In this document: positions 24,450 to 35,791 of the stretch, piece by piece
Layout of the letters: the number at the start of each line of letters is the position of its first letter
Position numbering within the stretch: the first letter of the stretch is position 1
Assembly (NCBI GenBank): GCA_963978545.1
Contig: OZ021727.1
Location: 92,649,262 to 92,713,261, forward strand
Origin: Linyphia triangularis
Lineage: Eukaryota > Arthropoda > Arachnida > Araneae > Linyphiidae
Reading direction: 5' to 3'
Length of the DNA stretch: 64,000 nucleotides
The notes under the pieces: generated by a model
Seen by the model: only the letters and a program-made list of their open reading frames with translations
What the model was told of the DNA's origin: nothing
Database searches by the model: none
Program-made: the position numbers and the translations under genes

Positions 24450-26174
24450 GAGGTATAATTCTTGCTTAGACTGAGGATCGATACTTGCCGGTTCCTTGTA
24501 ATATGTCTTTCTCAAGTGAGTAGAGACGATGGCGATTGCGACATTTCGCATCCTATATTCGGCTGCCTGATGGAATTTTCCTGGTATTCTCAAATGCAAG
24601 TCACTGGCAAGTTACTTTAGAAAAAAATTCAAGAAGCCATTTTTCATTCACATGGATTTTGATCTAATGAAATTCCGCATCAGAAAAGCCTTTCCGTATA
24701 TCTTGCACCAAAGTATCTCCAACGCAGCGTATTGTATTTATGGTGATTTTTGTTTGAAAAGACACAAAAACACTGAAATTCTGTGCATTTTATTTTTGGA
24801 ATAAAACTTATCAGCCATTAGATTCATTAGAAATTAAAATGTATTGCTGATTTTGTGAGATAAAAATTTCTACTATCGTGAAGAAATGTTTTTGTAGACA
24901 ATTTTTGGATCCTAATTCATTATGTATATGATATAAAAAAGACTGACAATTAGTCGCAATTAGTAGACAGTTGAGACTTGTTTGCCTAATAATTTTAGCT
25001 GATAAAATTAACACATGTCTTTCTAATAAAATATGCAATGAGATATATTTGGTAGTAAATAATGATTTGCCCATTGTTTCAAAAATATTTTTGGCCCTAA
25101 GTTCAAAAATCAGGCTGCTTTGATGAATTGTTGTCTTTTATTCAAAAACGCCAGAACTGTAGTTATAACCTGCGAATTTTTTATTAAATAAAAAAAAAAT
25201 AAAAAAAAAAAAAATTTCCTTTTCGTGGTTTGATTTGTTTGTATGTGTATGAGATAACTTTTTTCTTCTAAATTAATTTATTATGGTAATTAGAATTTGT
25301 GTGTTGTATTTTTGTAATCGATTCATAAAAACAAAACCACTCCAATTTTAACTCTGGTAAAAACAATTATGACATTTTAATTCCTATTTTCTGTACTGAA
25401 TACATGTTACAATAACACAATATAACATCAAACAAAGATTAAAAATGAAATGAAAGACAAGAGAATCCTTACAATTCGTTAGTGATTTGCAGCACATTGC
25501 AATAATTTAATATGCCAAAAATATAAGTATATTTTAGGCAATACTGGTCTATTTTTAGTCATTAAATTTTGTTTTTAGCTTGTGTATTTCAAATTATCAT
25601 AAACATGTAAAGAAAATGTATTTATAATTTTATTAAAAAACAGAATAATAAATGCATTTCTAATATGAAGTTACATTTCCAATAGCTATGGATGCTTTGC
25701 AAATTAATTAATTTATTTAAGAAATCCCATTTCTTGTAATTTTGTATTTTTACGATTATTCAAATATTTGTAAATTTGCAATTCTTGTAACATACAGACT
25801 TTCAATTATTAACCTATGTATAATAAACTGAAAATCATATTTCCAATTATAATACATACTTACAATAATGAGTTATTTACAAATGTACTTACAAAAATGT
25901 ATATTCACAATGATAATCACATTTTTAAAACAAAATTTTGTTTCTCCAATAATAATACATACAAATAAAAGGCATGATTCTGAATAGATAAATGATGAAT
26001 ATAAATAAATGTTTTACTAATGTAACTACTTTCCAAAGCAATTTAAAGGAACCAGAAATAACAAATGGGAAATTCAACAGAACATAAATGATAAAAATCC
26101 CGTTTAAAAATGTAATTCTCTTTTTTTTCTTCTTGTATTTCTGGTTAACTAATCACTATTAATGACATTTCTAA
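24450..26174. other. AT-rich 3' flank of the homeobox exon
   Basis: No transposon recognised in this 1.7 kb. The part next to the stop codon is likely 3' untranslated sequence. Poly-A runs occur at 25190-25214. An 87-codon minus frame (24811-25074) shows no motif. Confidence 0.5.
25629..25717 (-). terminator. Candidate polyadenylation signals
   Basis: On the minus strand AATAAA occurs at 25712-25717 and again at 25629-25634, about 460 and 540 bp past the homeobox stop codon. Such hexamers are frequent by chance in AT-rich DNA, so these are only candidates. Confidence 0.3.
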
Positions 26175-28471
26175 TCATTTCTCGATATCAATAGCATTTC
26201 GTAACATATGCCCAAAATTATCACTGGTTTCACTTAAGAAATCAACAAAGTCATTGCCCATATTTTGATTTTCGGCATATGTTGTTTGATCATAACTTGG
26301 AGTGGAAGAAAGCTTCTGCGGTTCGGTTTTAAAATTTGATAAAGTACAATTCATGTCAGTTGGGTTATTAAGATTCTGAGCTGAACTGAAATCATTTGAG
26401 TTTGATGGATACGAGCTGAACTCGTTGCCTGTAGGATTACAAGAAGTTTGCGGAACAACGGATGACCTATTTTTAAAATCAGATTCTTGGCTTTGGAAAT
26501 TGGACTTTATAAATTGTTCAGTGAAAGTATCAGAATCTAGCCAACCATGTTTTGTAATCTGCTCTGTGTTGTCTGGTGTACTTCCGGGCCCTTCAAAAAA
26601 ATGTGGGATGTCAGAAGGTAAAAAGACTCCACTGTCATGAACAGACTTGAACTGGTCGACAAGGTTTTCAACAGAAGAGCGTGAAGAACAAACATCTAAA
26701 ACATCAGAAGAGCTATGCACAGTTTTATGATTACCTTGTGTAGGATTAAGAAGTTCAACTATGTCATCCAGTGTGGAATCGGAAGCAGTAATATTTTCAG
26801 CTAAGGAGGGTGGATTTTGATGTGTCTGGTTGTGGAAGGGTGATCCCTTAAAAGCCGAAGAACTTTGAAAGTGTCCTCCTGCAATAGATGGATATGAATT
26901 ATATGAAAGTGGCTTATTGAAATGGGATGCATTGCCAGAATCGATATTGTTCTGAAAAGGCATGAGAGCTTCTTGTCCGTTTGCAGATGCGGAACTCACT
27001 TGGAAATTCTTATAGTTGGCAGATGAGCTGTAGTGCCTTAGAGGGGGGTTTCTAATCCGAGATGAACCATCAGAATGAATGTTATTTGGCAATTTCAGTG
27101 ATGCATTAGTTCTGCTGAAAGCCGAAGTATCAGTCGGAATATTTGAGCAGACGAGTGATGAGGAGCTGCAAGATCTTGTAGGAGAATATCTGATATTAGA
27201 TGAATTATGGAAATAAGCATTGTTATGGAAATTAGTAAGTGCTTTATTACCGTTCATGACTGGAGAACTAGTTGTTAAATTCGGACCGGTAGAAAATGAA
27301 CAGGAAGGCTTTAAAGATTGGCTTGAACTGTCAAAATAAATATATGGAGAATAGTAATTTGGCATAAAACTTGTTGTAGGAATCTTATTAGTAAAAGAAC
27401 AGGAAGGCATGGAAACGGCTGCTTCAGTAAAATTGCTGAGATGATCAAACGTGGAATTGTCTTTTCTGTAGATGTTAGATTGGTTTTGATTATTGTTTAC
27501 ATCGTTCGAAAATGAATAAGGTCCTTGCGATTTGGAGTTTTCCAACTGTGAGGTGGGGTCTTGACAATGCTCGCCTGGAATTTCTTGTTTGAAGAAGTTC
27601 GGTGGGTTTTCTGCCATGCTTGAAGATACATCTCTTTTTTTTGGAAAAGCTGATGGTAAAGGGAATTGATGTGACTGATGTACTTGTTGTTGTGGTACGG
27701 CATTTGGCAAATGGACGTACTGGGATATGTGTGCTTGAGATGTGGGTTTACATTTAAATACTGATTGTGGTTGAGACCCTCGTTGGACGGGGGTCATGTT
27801 GTAAGCGTTCGATTGATAGTGGTGAGAAATCCTTGGAGGCATCATTGGCGACAAACCAAACTGATTGGGAACGGAAGGATTGAAAGCACCTTGCATTTGT
27901 GAGGGGTATTCAGGCACGGGACCACACGATGGTATTAGGGGAAGGCGTGGTAACTGATGCATATTCATCCTTGATTGTTGAGGAATGGCATAAGGCCCCA
28001 CTCCACCTTTAGCGTGGTTTGATACCAAGTGTTGACTACGATTTAGATAAGGGCAAAATCTTTGTTCAATTTTATGTCGTGAAAGATTTTTTTGTCGTGA
28101 AATTGTCCCATCTTGGATCGCTTTGAGAACACTTTCTCTTCGTCTACGATTCTCAAGAAAAATACTTTCCATCTCACTATTTCCTAAAATCTGCCTAGGT
28201 ATCATTATTGAGCTTGAAGCTTGAGCTGTTTGTGGTGATATAACTGTGCTGTCCGCAAAAACTGTTGTCTCCATGAATTTCTTCTCTTTGTTTCGCGATT
28301 TTTGCCTCCGGTTCTGGAACCACACTTTGATTTGTTCAGGTTCTAGTTGAAGTCGCTTGCTTAAGCTCTGCCTTACTTCTGGGTTCACGTACTGGTGATT
28401 GTTGTATTCCTCTTTTAGAACTTTCAACTGCTCGACCGTGTATACAGTGCGTGCCCTCTTTGTGTAAGTGT
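26175..28471 (-). CDS. Divergent homeodomain transcription factor, terminal exon
   Basis: A sequence-specific nuclear DNA-binding protein. The open frame reaches 28505 (776 codons; residue numbers count from that ATG). The homeodomain is residues 15-74 with R5, Q12, L16, I45, W48, F49, Q50, N51 and R53 in register, a helix-3 core IKVWFQNRRQKSR and Tyr at positions 8 and 20. Gln50 excludes the K50 (bicoid/Otx/Six) specificity class. A basic patch lies near residues 117-142. The long tail is rich in Ser, Asn, Pro and Gln and holds two related stretches (NGNKALTNFHNN near 418 and NGQEALMPFQNN near 509). Acidic-hydrophobic motifs LDDIVELL (about 576) and DFVDFL (about 752) resemble activation motifs. 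The stop is TGA at 26175-26177. Because a splice acceptor precedes codon 13, residues 1-11 are probably intron and upstream exons are missing. I cannot assign it to PRD-like, NK-like or Hox3-like classes. That it is a homeobox gene is near certain; its orthology is open. Confidence 0.93.
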
Positions 28472-28490
28472 CTGCAACCAAAATATTACA
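28472..28490 (-). promoter_or_regulatory. Splice acceptor of the homeobox exon
   Basis: Read on the minus strand, ATATTTTGGTTGCAG runs straight into ACACTTACACAAAGAG, where the homeodomain begins. The T-rich tract and CAG fit an acceptor. Splicing here leaves AC as the last two bases of a split codon (phase 1). This argues against the ATG at 28505 as the true start. Confidence 0.7.
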
Positions 28491-28505
28491 GTTACTAAAC
28501 ATCAA

Positions 28506-30049
28506 AAATACTGTATTACTTTATACAATGCTTAAACATTAATGACGATTAGAAGTTGGAATTTACTAAAACATTTTAGATGACATTAACAAATCACTAA
28601 TAATTAAGGACCTTGGGTGCCGAGAAGACCTATTAAAAGAAAATAACTTTTCTATGTAGGATAAGTGGGATTTTTGTAAACAAATTATTATTTTCTTACA
28701 TATCTAAGCTGAAACACTTATAATTATTATTTTAAAAAGAAATGTAATCGAAACGAAAATCATTTCCCTAACTTTTACTACTTATTTTACATAACTGAAG
28801 CATACTTATCGTATGCTCTGGAAAAAATCGTATTGTAAAAGAATGACAATCAATCCCAAATGTATTCAGAGAATTTAACAAAGGTGGTTATAAGTAAATA
28901 TAAATTTTCGGACACAAGTGAAAAAATGTTCCCAACAATATTGACCGCCAGAATATTCCTTCAATACTTATGATGTTTGGTACAATATTTAAAGACAATA
29001 ATAGAAAATAATTTTCAAAATTCAAAAGGTAAATTAAACTCCTGTTTTGTGGTTTTTCTGTTTCAATAGTTCTATCTGTCTGACAAGAAACAAAAAACCC
29101 GACACTAAGTCAATTAAAATTATTACTTATACTATTAATCTTATAATGATAATCATATCTACATATGAAGAAGGAGCGAGACCCATTATAAGTTAGATTA
29201 ATGAATGATTGTTGAAAGAATAATTGATTACACTATTGAATGATGATTTGTGAATGTAAAATAATAGTTTCAGACAAATAATGCAAAGATAAAAGTGTGC
29301 AACAAATTATGTTAATTTTGAGCAGTTTTTCTAAAATGGGTCTTGGTCATTTTAAACTCAAAATTTTCATACTTAAAAATGTAAGTTTGAAAATTATCAC
29401 TTTAAAACTAGTTATCATTTACGATCGAAAACATAGTTGCTTTACGTTGTGGAAATGTTATTTTTTTATGGCTTTAATAATTAACAGGTATACTTCCCAT
29501 GTCTTTTTCTGTTACATCTGCATGTACTGCTGTGTTATTTATAACGTATTTTGGTGAGTGTCGATGTCCATTGCCAAGTTTTTGATATTGGTTGAGACAT
29601 CAAATTATTTCTTCTTGCTAGAGCTTTCATAATCATTGCTTACCGTATTTTAAAAGAATTCTTCAGAAAAACCAACAATACTTTCCATTTATTTTATTCA
29701 CACTCATGCGGCTTCTTGAAATGTTCTCCAATGGGGAGTTAGCACTTTGGATGCAAATAGAGGCAGGATATCAAATTGGAATTTAATAATTGGGCATAAG
29801 TCATTGTAGCCCAAATTGCTGCCAATCTCAACATCTTAAATGCTTGTATTTATAATCCTCCAAATTAACAATGCTTTCGTTATCATTTGTCATTAAGAGG
29901 ACTCAGTACCTCCTCAAAATAAAAAAATAAATTGATTTATGGATTTTTATTTCATGTAATTATGTTTTTCTTTTTTACTACCTTTAACTTTAATTTTCTT
30001 TAAACATGACATTTCACACTTCAATAACTGGTAGAAATATACCATTATT
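28506..30049. other. Probable intron or 5' flank of the homeobox gene
   Basis: AT-rich sequence directly upstream of the acceptor on the minus strand, without recognisable transposons. No upstream exon could be identified by eye. An 86-codon plus-strand frame at 29297-29557 has no motif. Confidence 0.45.
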
Positions 30050-30325
30050 ACTTTCAATTACCCACATGTATTCATAGGGTAATGAAAGTATAGCATTCGG
30101 TCGAGAAAAAAAATCGATTTTTCTGCATTTCTCCACGTTTTGGAACATACTGATTTTAAAAAAAGTTGTTTAGAAAAAAGGTATGTCTGTGTGTACGTGG
30201 TCAGCATAAATCTCTAACAAATTGATCTAGGATGTTCATATTTGGTGTACGGGTTAATGGTGACCATAAGACCTACCATTAAGGTTTTTGTCAAAATCGC
30301 GCATGCACATAAGGTAACTGCCATT
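30050..30325 (+). repeat. R1 dispersed repeat, copy B (3' truncated)
   Basis: Starts ACTTTCAATTACCCACATGT and follows R1 copy D (60554) through ATCGATTTTTCTGCATTTCT, GTCAGCATAA, TGGTGACCATAAGACC and CGCGCATGCACATAAGGTAA. It stops near 30325, about 40 bp before the MITE at 30367. Confidence 0.8.
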
Positions 30326-30366
30326 CATATAAACTGTATATCCTTAGAACAAAGACCTGTTGCCCC

Positions 30367-31592
30367 CATCGATATAGATCAGCTTCAGCCACTAAGTGGG
30401 CCGGATCCGGCCCGAGACAGCTTTTTCTCCGGCCCACCGGCTGTACAGAAGAGCAAAAATCAAATTTTGCGGAAATAATTTTAATTTGTCTACAATAGTA
30501 TGTGTTTACTACCAAAAACCGCGTATTCCATTAAGTGGCCCGCGTCAGTAAGTCTGAAAAATCTCTTTTCTTTTTCTGAGATTGCCATAAAGAAAAAAAA
30601 AAAAAAAAAAGAGCAATAGTTTGAATTATTACCAATGACGCATTCTTTCGCATTGCTTAGTTTTGTACTTATAATACACTACCCCTCGATTCGTGAATGG
30701 CCCAATACAATTTCTGCTTTTCTGAATGTGATGTACAGGATTTGGAGGTTTTAATGCATACTGGCCTCTTTTGTTTTGACGTGAAAAGTAGTATCGCGAT
30801 CTCTATGACTCCAGTGCAATAATGGCCTTCGAAGACTAGTTTTAAACGCAAAGTAGATAGTTAAAAATTGGACTCATCGTCTCACAATTAACACAGATTA
30901 AAATGGAAGATTTAGGAGGTATGGTTTAAATATCTTTATTGATTATGAGTTTATGTCAAGTCAAATTGCAATATTGCTAACTTCTTTTATAACTTTGATT
31001 TACGATGTAAAGAAAATTATTTTTTTAATTATTTGAAACAAAAATCATATATAAATTGTTATTTTATTAATATAAAAAAGTTACATTATTTTTTTTTTTT
31101 TTTTTCAAAATTATTTTATATTGTTGAATCTTTAGTAATTATCACATTTCTAACATTGAACATATGTAATAAAGCAATATATTTACTGGCGTATTCGATA
31201 TAAATCTGCGACCCGCGGAAAGTTCCAAAATAAGTCATGCGGCCCGTCTCTATAAGTTAGTGGCGAACGCTGATATAGATAATCAACTGGATAGACTGAT
31301 GTGATTTCAATGCAAAAAGAAAAATGCGCCTGTGGTTGCTGATGATGGGTGGATGATTAACCAATCACAGTTCACTTTAACAGTTGGGTGGGAAAGCGAG
31401 AAACCTTGTAAAGAGAAGATATTCTTACTACTATTAAAATTAATGTCTACTATTGAAATTTCTGCTGTGTACATCCTAAGAGTTTATTTTCAATCCTCTT
31501 CAATTCGTATTTTTTGTCCACCCAACGGCATCTCAAACGGCTTCATTTTCACAGCGTTAAGCAGTCTATGCAGTTGTTTATGTATATCGATG
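30367..31592. mobile_element. 331-bp MITE family, copy 2, split by a hAT
   Basis: Left end CATCGATATAGAT, resumed after the nested hAT as AATCAACTGGATAGACTG. Right end complement CATCGATATACATAAACAAC then TGCATAGACTGCTTAACGCT. Removing the hAT and one duplication leaves about 325 bp, close to the intact copy at 7075-7405. Internal ACCAATCACAGTTCAC is shared in inverse orientation. Flanks GTTGCCCC and GATGTCAC agree at 5 of 8 positions, so the target duplication is decayed or lost. Confidence 0.8.
30380..31272. mobile_element. hAT element nested in a MITE terminus
   Basis: Inverted ends CAGCTTCAGCCACTAAGTGG and, complemented, CAGCGTTCGCCACTAACTTA. The perfect 8-bp duplication ATATAGAT lies at 30372-30379 and 31273-31280. 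893 bp. GGCCCG-type motifs (TGGGCCGGATCCGGCCCG near 30398; GCGGCCCGTCTC near 31239) occur toward both ends. No transposase frame; a 78-codon frame across its left end is chance. Confidence 0.93.
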
Positions 31593-31784
31593 GATGTCAC
31601 AATTGAGATAATCTCGTTCAAAAATATAATATTTAATTTGAAAGCAACAACAAAACAAAAAAACCTTTATTGATATTTGTTATTGCGAATTTGTTTCCTT
31701 ATCCAAATCCAAAGTAGAATAAATTATGACAATGTCGGCGTAAAAAGGGGCGCACACCAACAAATAAAGGCCGACCGTTTGTAA
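31281..31784. other. Remainder of MITE copy 2 and gene-free sequence
   Basis: Up to 31592 this belongs to the MITE; a 113-codon frame at 31332-31673 lies mostly within it and is not a gene. 31593-31784 is AT-rich and unremarkable. Confidence 0.55.
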
Positions 31785-32060
31785 TCATGCCCTCTCAAGT
31801 AGTATACAAGGGGGTGTGGTGTAAGAAAAGGGGAAAATTTTCTCTTTGGGGATGAAAAAAAAAAACCCTCTCTCTTTCCCTTTCGAAGACAAGATTCGGG
31901 TGGGTTGGGGAGCGAAGCCAGCTGGAGCTGACGTGCTCATGGAATATTCATGAGCGAGGACGCGTTGCCAGTGTCGCCCGCATACATACGTGCCTACTTT
32001 GTCACAGACGCTCAGCCAGGGATTGGGGAAGGAGTATGGTTGCCACTTTTGGCGAGGTAT
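31785..32060. other. GC-rich island upstream of the homeobox exon
   Basis: About 3.3 kb on the 5' side of the homeobox exon. It contains CG dinucleotides, CCAGCTGGAGCTGACGTGCT and the imperfect palindrome GCTCATGGAATATTCATGAG near 31937-31956. A 92-codon minus-strand frame spans it (31785-32063) but shows no known domain. Promoter, first exon or enhancer of the homeobox gene is possible; this is inference from position and composition. Confidence 0.35.
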
Positions 32061-32235
32061 CACCAGAAAGAATTTTGGCGAGGAAGTTTTGGCTATGGGA
32101 AATGTTGATGATAACCGTTTCCTTATTATGCGATTTAAGAAAAACTAAATTTATTTATATTTTGTTAGTAGATATTGTGCACATGTCATTAAAAAAAAAA
32201 TCGCACAAATTTCTACTTATATTTCTATAACGTTT

Positions 32236-33480
32236 TTTTTTCATGTTCCCTTCCTAAATATTCTTAAAATCTTATTCTGAGTTGAATTTCACGCGAAATT
32301 TGCATCACGCATGTGATTATCTTTTATATGGAAAGGGAGATGCAATAAACGAAATGATTTCGCGTTGTTTGCTTAATAATTTCGCCAAATCTTTCATGTT
32401 TACTTTCAATTATTCATTTGTTAAAACTCATTTGTTAGTAGAGTAATGAAAGTATTATTTTCGGTAAGAAAAAAAATCGATTTTTATGTTTTTGGAACAT
32501 CTTGGCTTAAAAAAAGTTGCCTAGAAAAAATGTCAGTGTGTATGTTTGTCTGTATTCAGCACAAAACCTGTAAGGATTGACCTACAATTTTTCAAATATT
32601 GAGTACAGGATAATAGTGGTCAAAATAGTCTTTGCCTATAAGGTAGCTGCTATTGAAAAATTTATGATTTTCAGCAATTCCTGAAAAACGCCGCTAACGA
32701 TTCTTATCAATATTTCAGTGGTATTACCTTTTAAGTTATTCTAAACATCCCCATGACCGAAATTCCTGTTAAAATGTGACTCTTTTGAGTATCGCCAATT
32801 ATGACTGTTTCTTCTCTGTTTCACTTACAAGAAAGGATTATGTAATATTTATTGTTTATCGAAAAACATATCACCAAATTCCACATTTTGGAGGCGAGTT
32901 TCTTATAGTGAATAATTATCGTTGAAATTAATGAAAATTTGAACATGGTAAATTATACCCATCCATGGCAAATATAAGTGATGTAGTGATCAGTACTAAA
33001 TGTGTGATTGAAAGTTGTGCATTGCTCCACACCCCTAATTTTTTCTTTTTTTTTATTTTTTCTTTTTTATTATTATTATTATTAGTAGTAGTAGTATTAG
33101 TATTTCGGATTTTAGTTCGCAAGCAACCAAAACCCAATTTCTATTAAAAATTTTTTTAATTATTACAACGAATATTTATTCAGCAATGTTTGTACAGATA
33201 ATTGGAAAAGAAATAAAATCTTATTCTATGTTAAATTTCACGCGAATGAATATCTTTTATAAACGGCAATAAACAAAAGCATTTGGTGTCGCTTGATTAA
33301 TAATTTCGCCAAATTTTTTTTCTTTTGCGGCTTTTAGTTCGCGTGCAGCTAAAGCTAATTTTTAATAAAATTCAATTAAAATTGATTGTAGCGACGAAAT
33401 TTAAGGACAAAAATAATTATTTATGTATGTTTGTACAGAAATTTGGATAAATAATTATTTAATCACAGCTACTGCTGTCA
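32236..33480. repeat. Tandem duplication of about 240 bp, split by R1
   Basis: Unit 1 starts near 32263 (AATCTTATTCTGAGTTGAATTT..., CACGCGAA, AATAAACGAAATGATTTCGC, TTAATAATTTCGCCAAAT). It is interrupted by R1 copy C at 32402 and resumes at 33019 (CTTTTAGTTCGC-like, ATTTATTCAGCAATGTTTGT). Unit 2 at about 33218-33455 repeats the same order without interruption. A weak third start lies near 33540. Confidence 0.7.
32402..33017 (+). repeat. R1 dispersed repeat, copy C
   Basis: ACTTTCAATTATTCATTTG at the start, AATCGATTTTTATG, GTTTGTCTGTATTCAGCA, TTTCAGCAATTCCTGAAAAA, TCACTTACAAGAAAGGAT, and the end TGATTGAAAGTTGTGCATTG followed by CTCCACACCCCT. It lies inside unit 1 of the tandem duplication, which defines its boundaries. 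Confidence 0.8.
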
Positions 33481-34109
33481 AATAAAATTTGAAAATATTT
33501 TACATTTACCGAAGTTTGGCGTAAGCAAAAGCAACACAATCCTTAATCCTTTTCTATATTAAACTTGACTGTAAATGCGGTACGCTAAAGCAGTTCAAAG
33601 TTACAATGAGTATAAAAAATGTTAAAAAAAAAAAAATTTAGAAATTTTCAAATGGGTTTGATCTGAAAGAATTGTTTCTTTTCTGGCGAATGAAGAAATG
33701 GACTTAGAAGTTAATTTCACTAAATCGTGATCGAAAACATTTTTTTTTTTTTATTATTATTATAATTTTAACATTTTATTTAACATTTATAATTTAAAAT
33801 TAACCCATTGACGACGTTTGGTAAGAAAATTTACCAATTAACATTTTAGTTTGTTTCTTTGCTAATAAATTGCGAATGTGGTTGCACTTAGTGCTTTTTG
33901 AAAATCGTAAAAATATGTCTCCAAAAAATCTGAAATATTCAAAATATACTTAAAATAATCAAAATTAACCAGGTATAGGATGAAAAGTCACTGTTTTAAC
34001 TATTTCAAAGTCGTCTCTAATGAGTTAATTGATAACTAATTTTCAGATTATTGGGCTTTACGATACACCGCTAAAAAATGTTTATATCTGTCACCTAAGT
34101 AAGTAGTAC
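33481..34109. other. AT-rich gene-free sequence
   Basis: Poly-A and poly-T runs (33627, 33740); no gene, RNA or known repeat recognised beyond the weak third tandem unit. Confidence 0.5.
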
Positions 34110-34470
34110 AAATCTACCCTCCTTGGCGACTTTCCTTTGCCGCCACCTTGGCGAGCCATTCAGTGCCTCCTCCTCCCCCACCTTTTTCTGGCAAACCCTT
34201 TTTTCCCTGGGAAGTCCTCTAGTGACGCCGCGCTTTCGTCAGCTATTAGATTATAATTCCCGGGAGCCCTTTTTCCCGGCAAAAGGTATCGGAAAAGATG
34301 CCGAAAGGTGGGGGGGGGGGATGGGAATAGGGGACCACTCACAAACCATATTCCAAACAGACGACCAATCGAATCTTTCGTTATTACGATTTCGTCTGAC
34401 GAGTTTTTCTTTTGGAATCGATGCTTTCCCGCTTTGTTCCGAAAATGTAATTGAAAAGAGATGCTCTTTT
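34110..34470. other. GC-rich island, no gene recognised
   Basis: Rich in C early and G late (GGTGGGGGGGGGGATGGGAA near 34305). Open frames of 104-129 codons on both strands overlap here; none has a domain or start context that stands out, and one ends in a 17-T run. Possibly regulatory. Confidence 0.35.
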
Positions 34471-34791
34471 CCAATCACTTTTTTTTTTTTTTTTTTTGTT
34501 GACGAGAAATAATGGTTGATATTCATTGTTTCTCTCGGCGAGATTTGTTTATCGGTTTTGATGGATGATGTTTGGTGTAAATTTGCATCTGTCAATATGT
34601 TTGGTGTTGTGGGTTTTAGAGTTGTTAGGTAAAACCGATGTTGATTTATTCCGTTTTCATTAATGTGATGTTGTATTTATGTACGTAATTATTGTCGATG
34701 TGTTCGAGTTTGAAGTTCAATTTTAGTGTAAATATAAACAGAAAATATCCAAGGCCCAGAGCTGATAGTGTAGCCAATGACAACGAGTGGA

Positions 34792-35599
34792 CAGGGCCTG
34801 ATTTACCATTAGGCCCACTAGGCCCGGGCCTAGGCGCCCCCAAATTTTGAAAGTTTTCTGAAAATTTTAAATATAATGGTCTTTTTATGAGAAGTACTGA
34901 ACAAAAATAATAAAAAATTTTTAGTTACACATCCGCAAATTCCATATTTTTTATAGTCACAGAGAGTTAAGTTAGATAGATTAACCTAATAAAACCTAAT
35001 TAAGCAAATCTTTCCGGTTCAGCCAATCATATACAGCTTCTTCATATGTACACGGAGACAAGGGCTTTACGACGCTGTTCTCCTTCTCTCGCCTCTTGTG
35101 AAGAGATGTTCACCAACCAACCAACCAACCATATACAACTTCTTATATTATGAAATGAAAGAGTCTTTGTGATTGGTTGGTTTGCAGGCTCTTCCGTGGA
35201 CTTTTTTGGCCCTCCTTTTTGGTGAGATCGTGGAAACAGTGGAAAGGTTACTTTGTATTATTTACAATTATTGTTATAAAATTAAGTAATCTTTATTATT
35301 ATATAATTTGTGGACCCTGTGGTAAAATGTAAGTTTAAAATACAGGAATATGTGCTTTAAAATCAGTGTTCATGGGGGGGTCTTGATTAATTCAAAAGTT
35401 TGGAGCAAATCAAGATCATACTAATTATAACAAAAAAAATTGTGTGAAAGTAAACTATGAGTTTTAATTGTAAAAAGTTAGTCTTAACAAATGTAGCTAG
35501 ATCTGGTAATATTGTGACTTAAGGAAATAAATATTTGCTATTGGGGGCCCCTCTCTGAATGTTGGGCCTACAGCAAAAAAATTTCTAAATCTGGCCCTG
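34792..35599 (-). mobile_element. hAT-800 MITE, copy 2 (reverse)
   Basis: Ends CAGGGCCTGATTTACC and, complemented, CAGGGCCAGATTTAG. The perfect 8-bp duplication CGAGTGGA lies at 34784-34791 and 35600-35607. 808 bp, inverted relative to the copies at 22876 and 46034, with the same body. Non-coding; a 65-codon minus frame starting near its left end is chance. Confidence 0.96.
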
Positions 35600-35791
35600 C
35601 GAGTGGATGCGCATGGCAGTAAAATTAACAAGGTGTAAATACAACCTTACCCCCCCCCTCACCCTTTTGTCACTACCCCATGAATAATGACAAGGTGGAT
35701 CAAAGGGTTGCGATTATACCTCATTGTCCTTTGAAAACTAAAAATAAGGCTGTGTTAAGTGGAGAAAAAAATCAAAGGAAACAGAAGTAGA

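Noticed and set aside
26425..27703. Other frames inside the homeobox exon (26425-26640 plus, 27497-27703 minus)
   Set aside because: They are shadows of the long coding frame and have no independent motif.
28472..28505. Residues 1-11 of the homeobox open frame as a real N-terminus
   Set aside because: A good splice acceptor ends exactly where homeodomain-related sequence begins, so these codons are probably intron.
34123..34595. 129- and 114-codon frames as a gene
   Set aside because: They overlap on opposite strands, run into a long poly-T, and show no recognisable domain; GC-rich composition explains the lack of stops.
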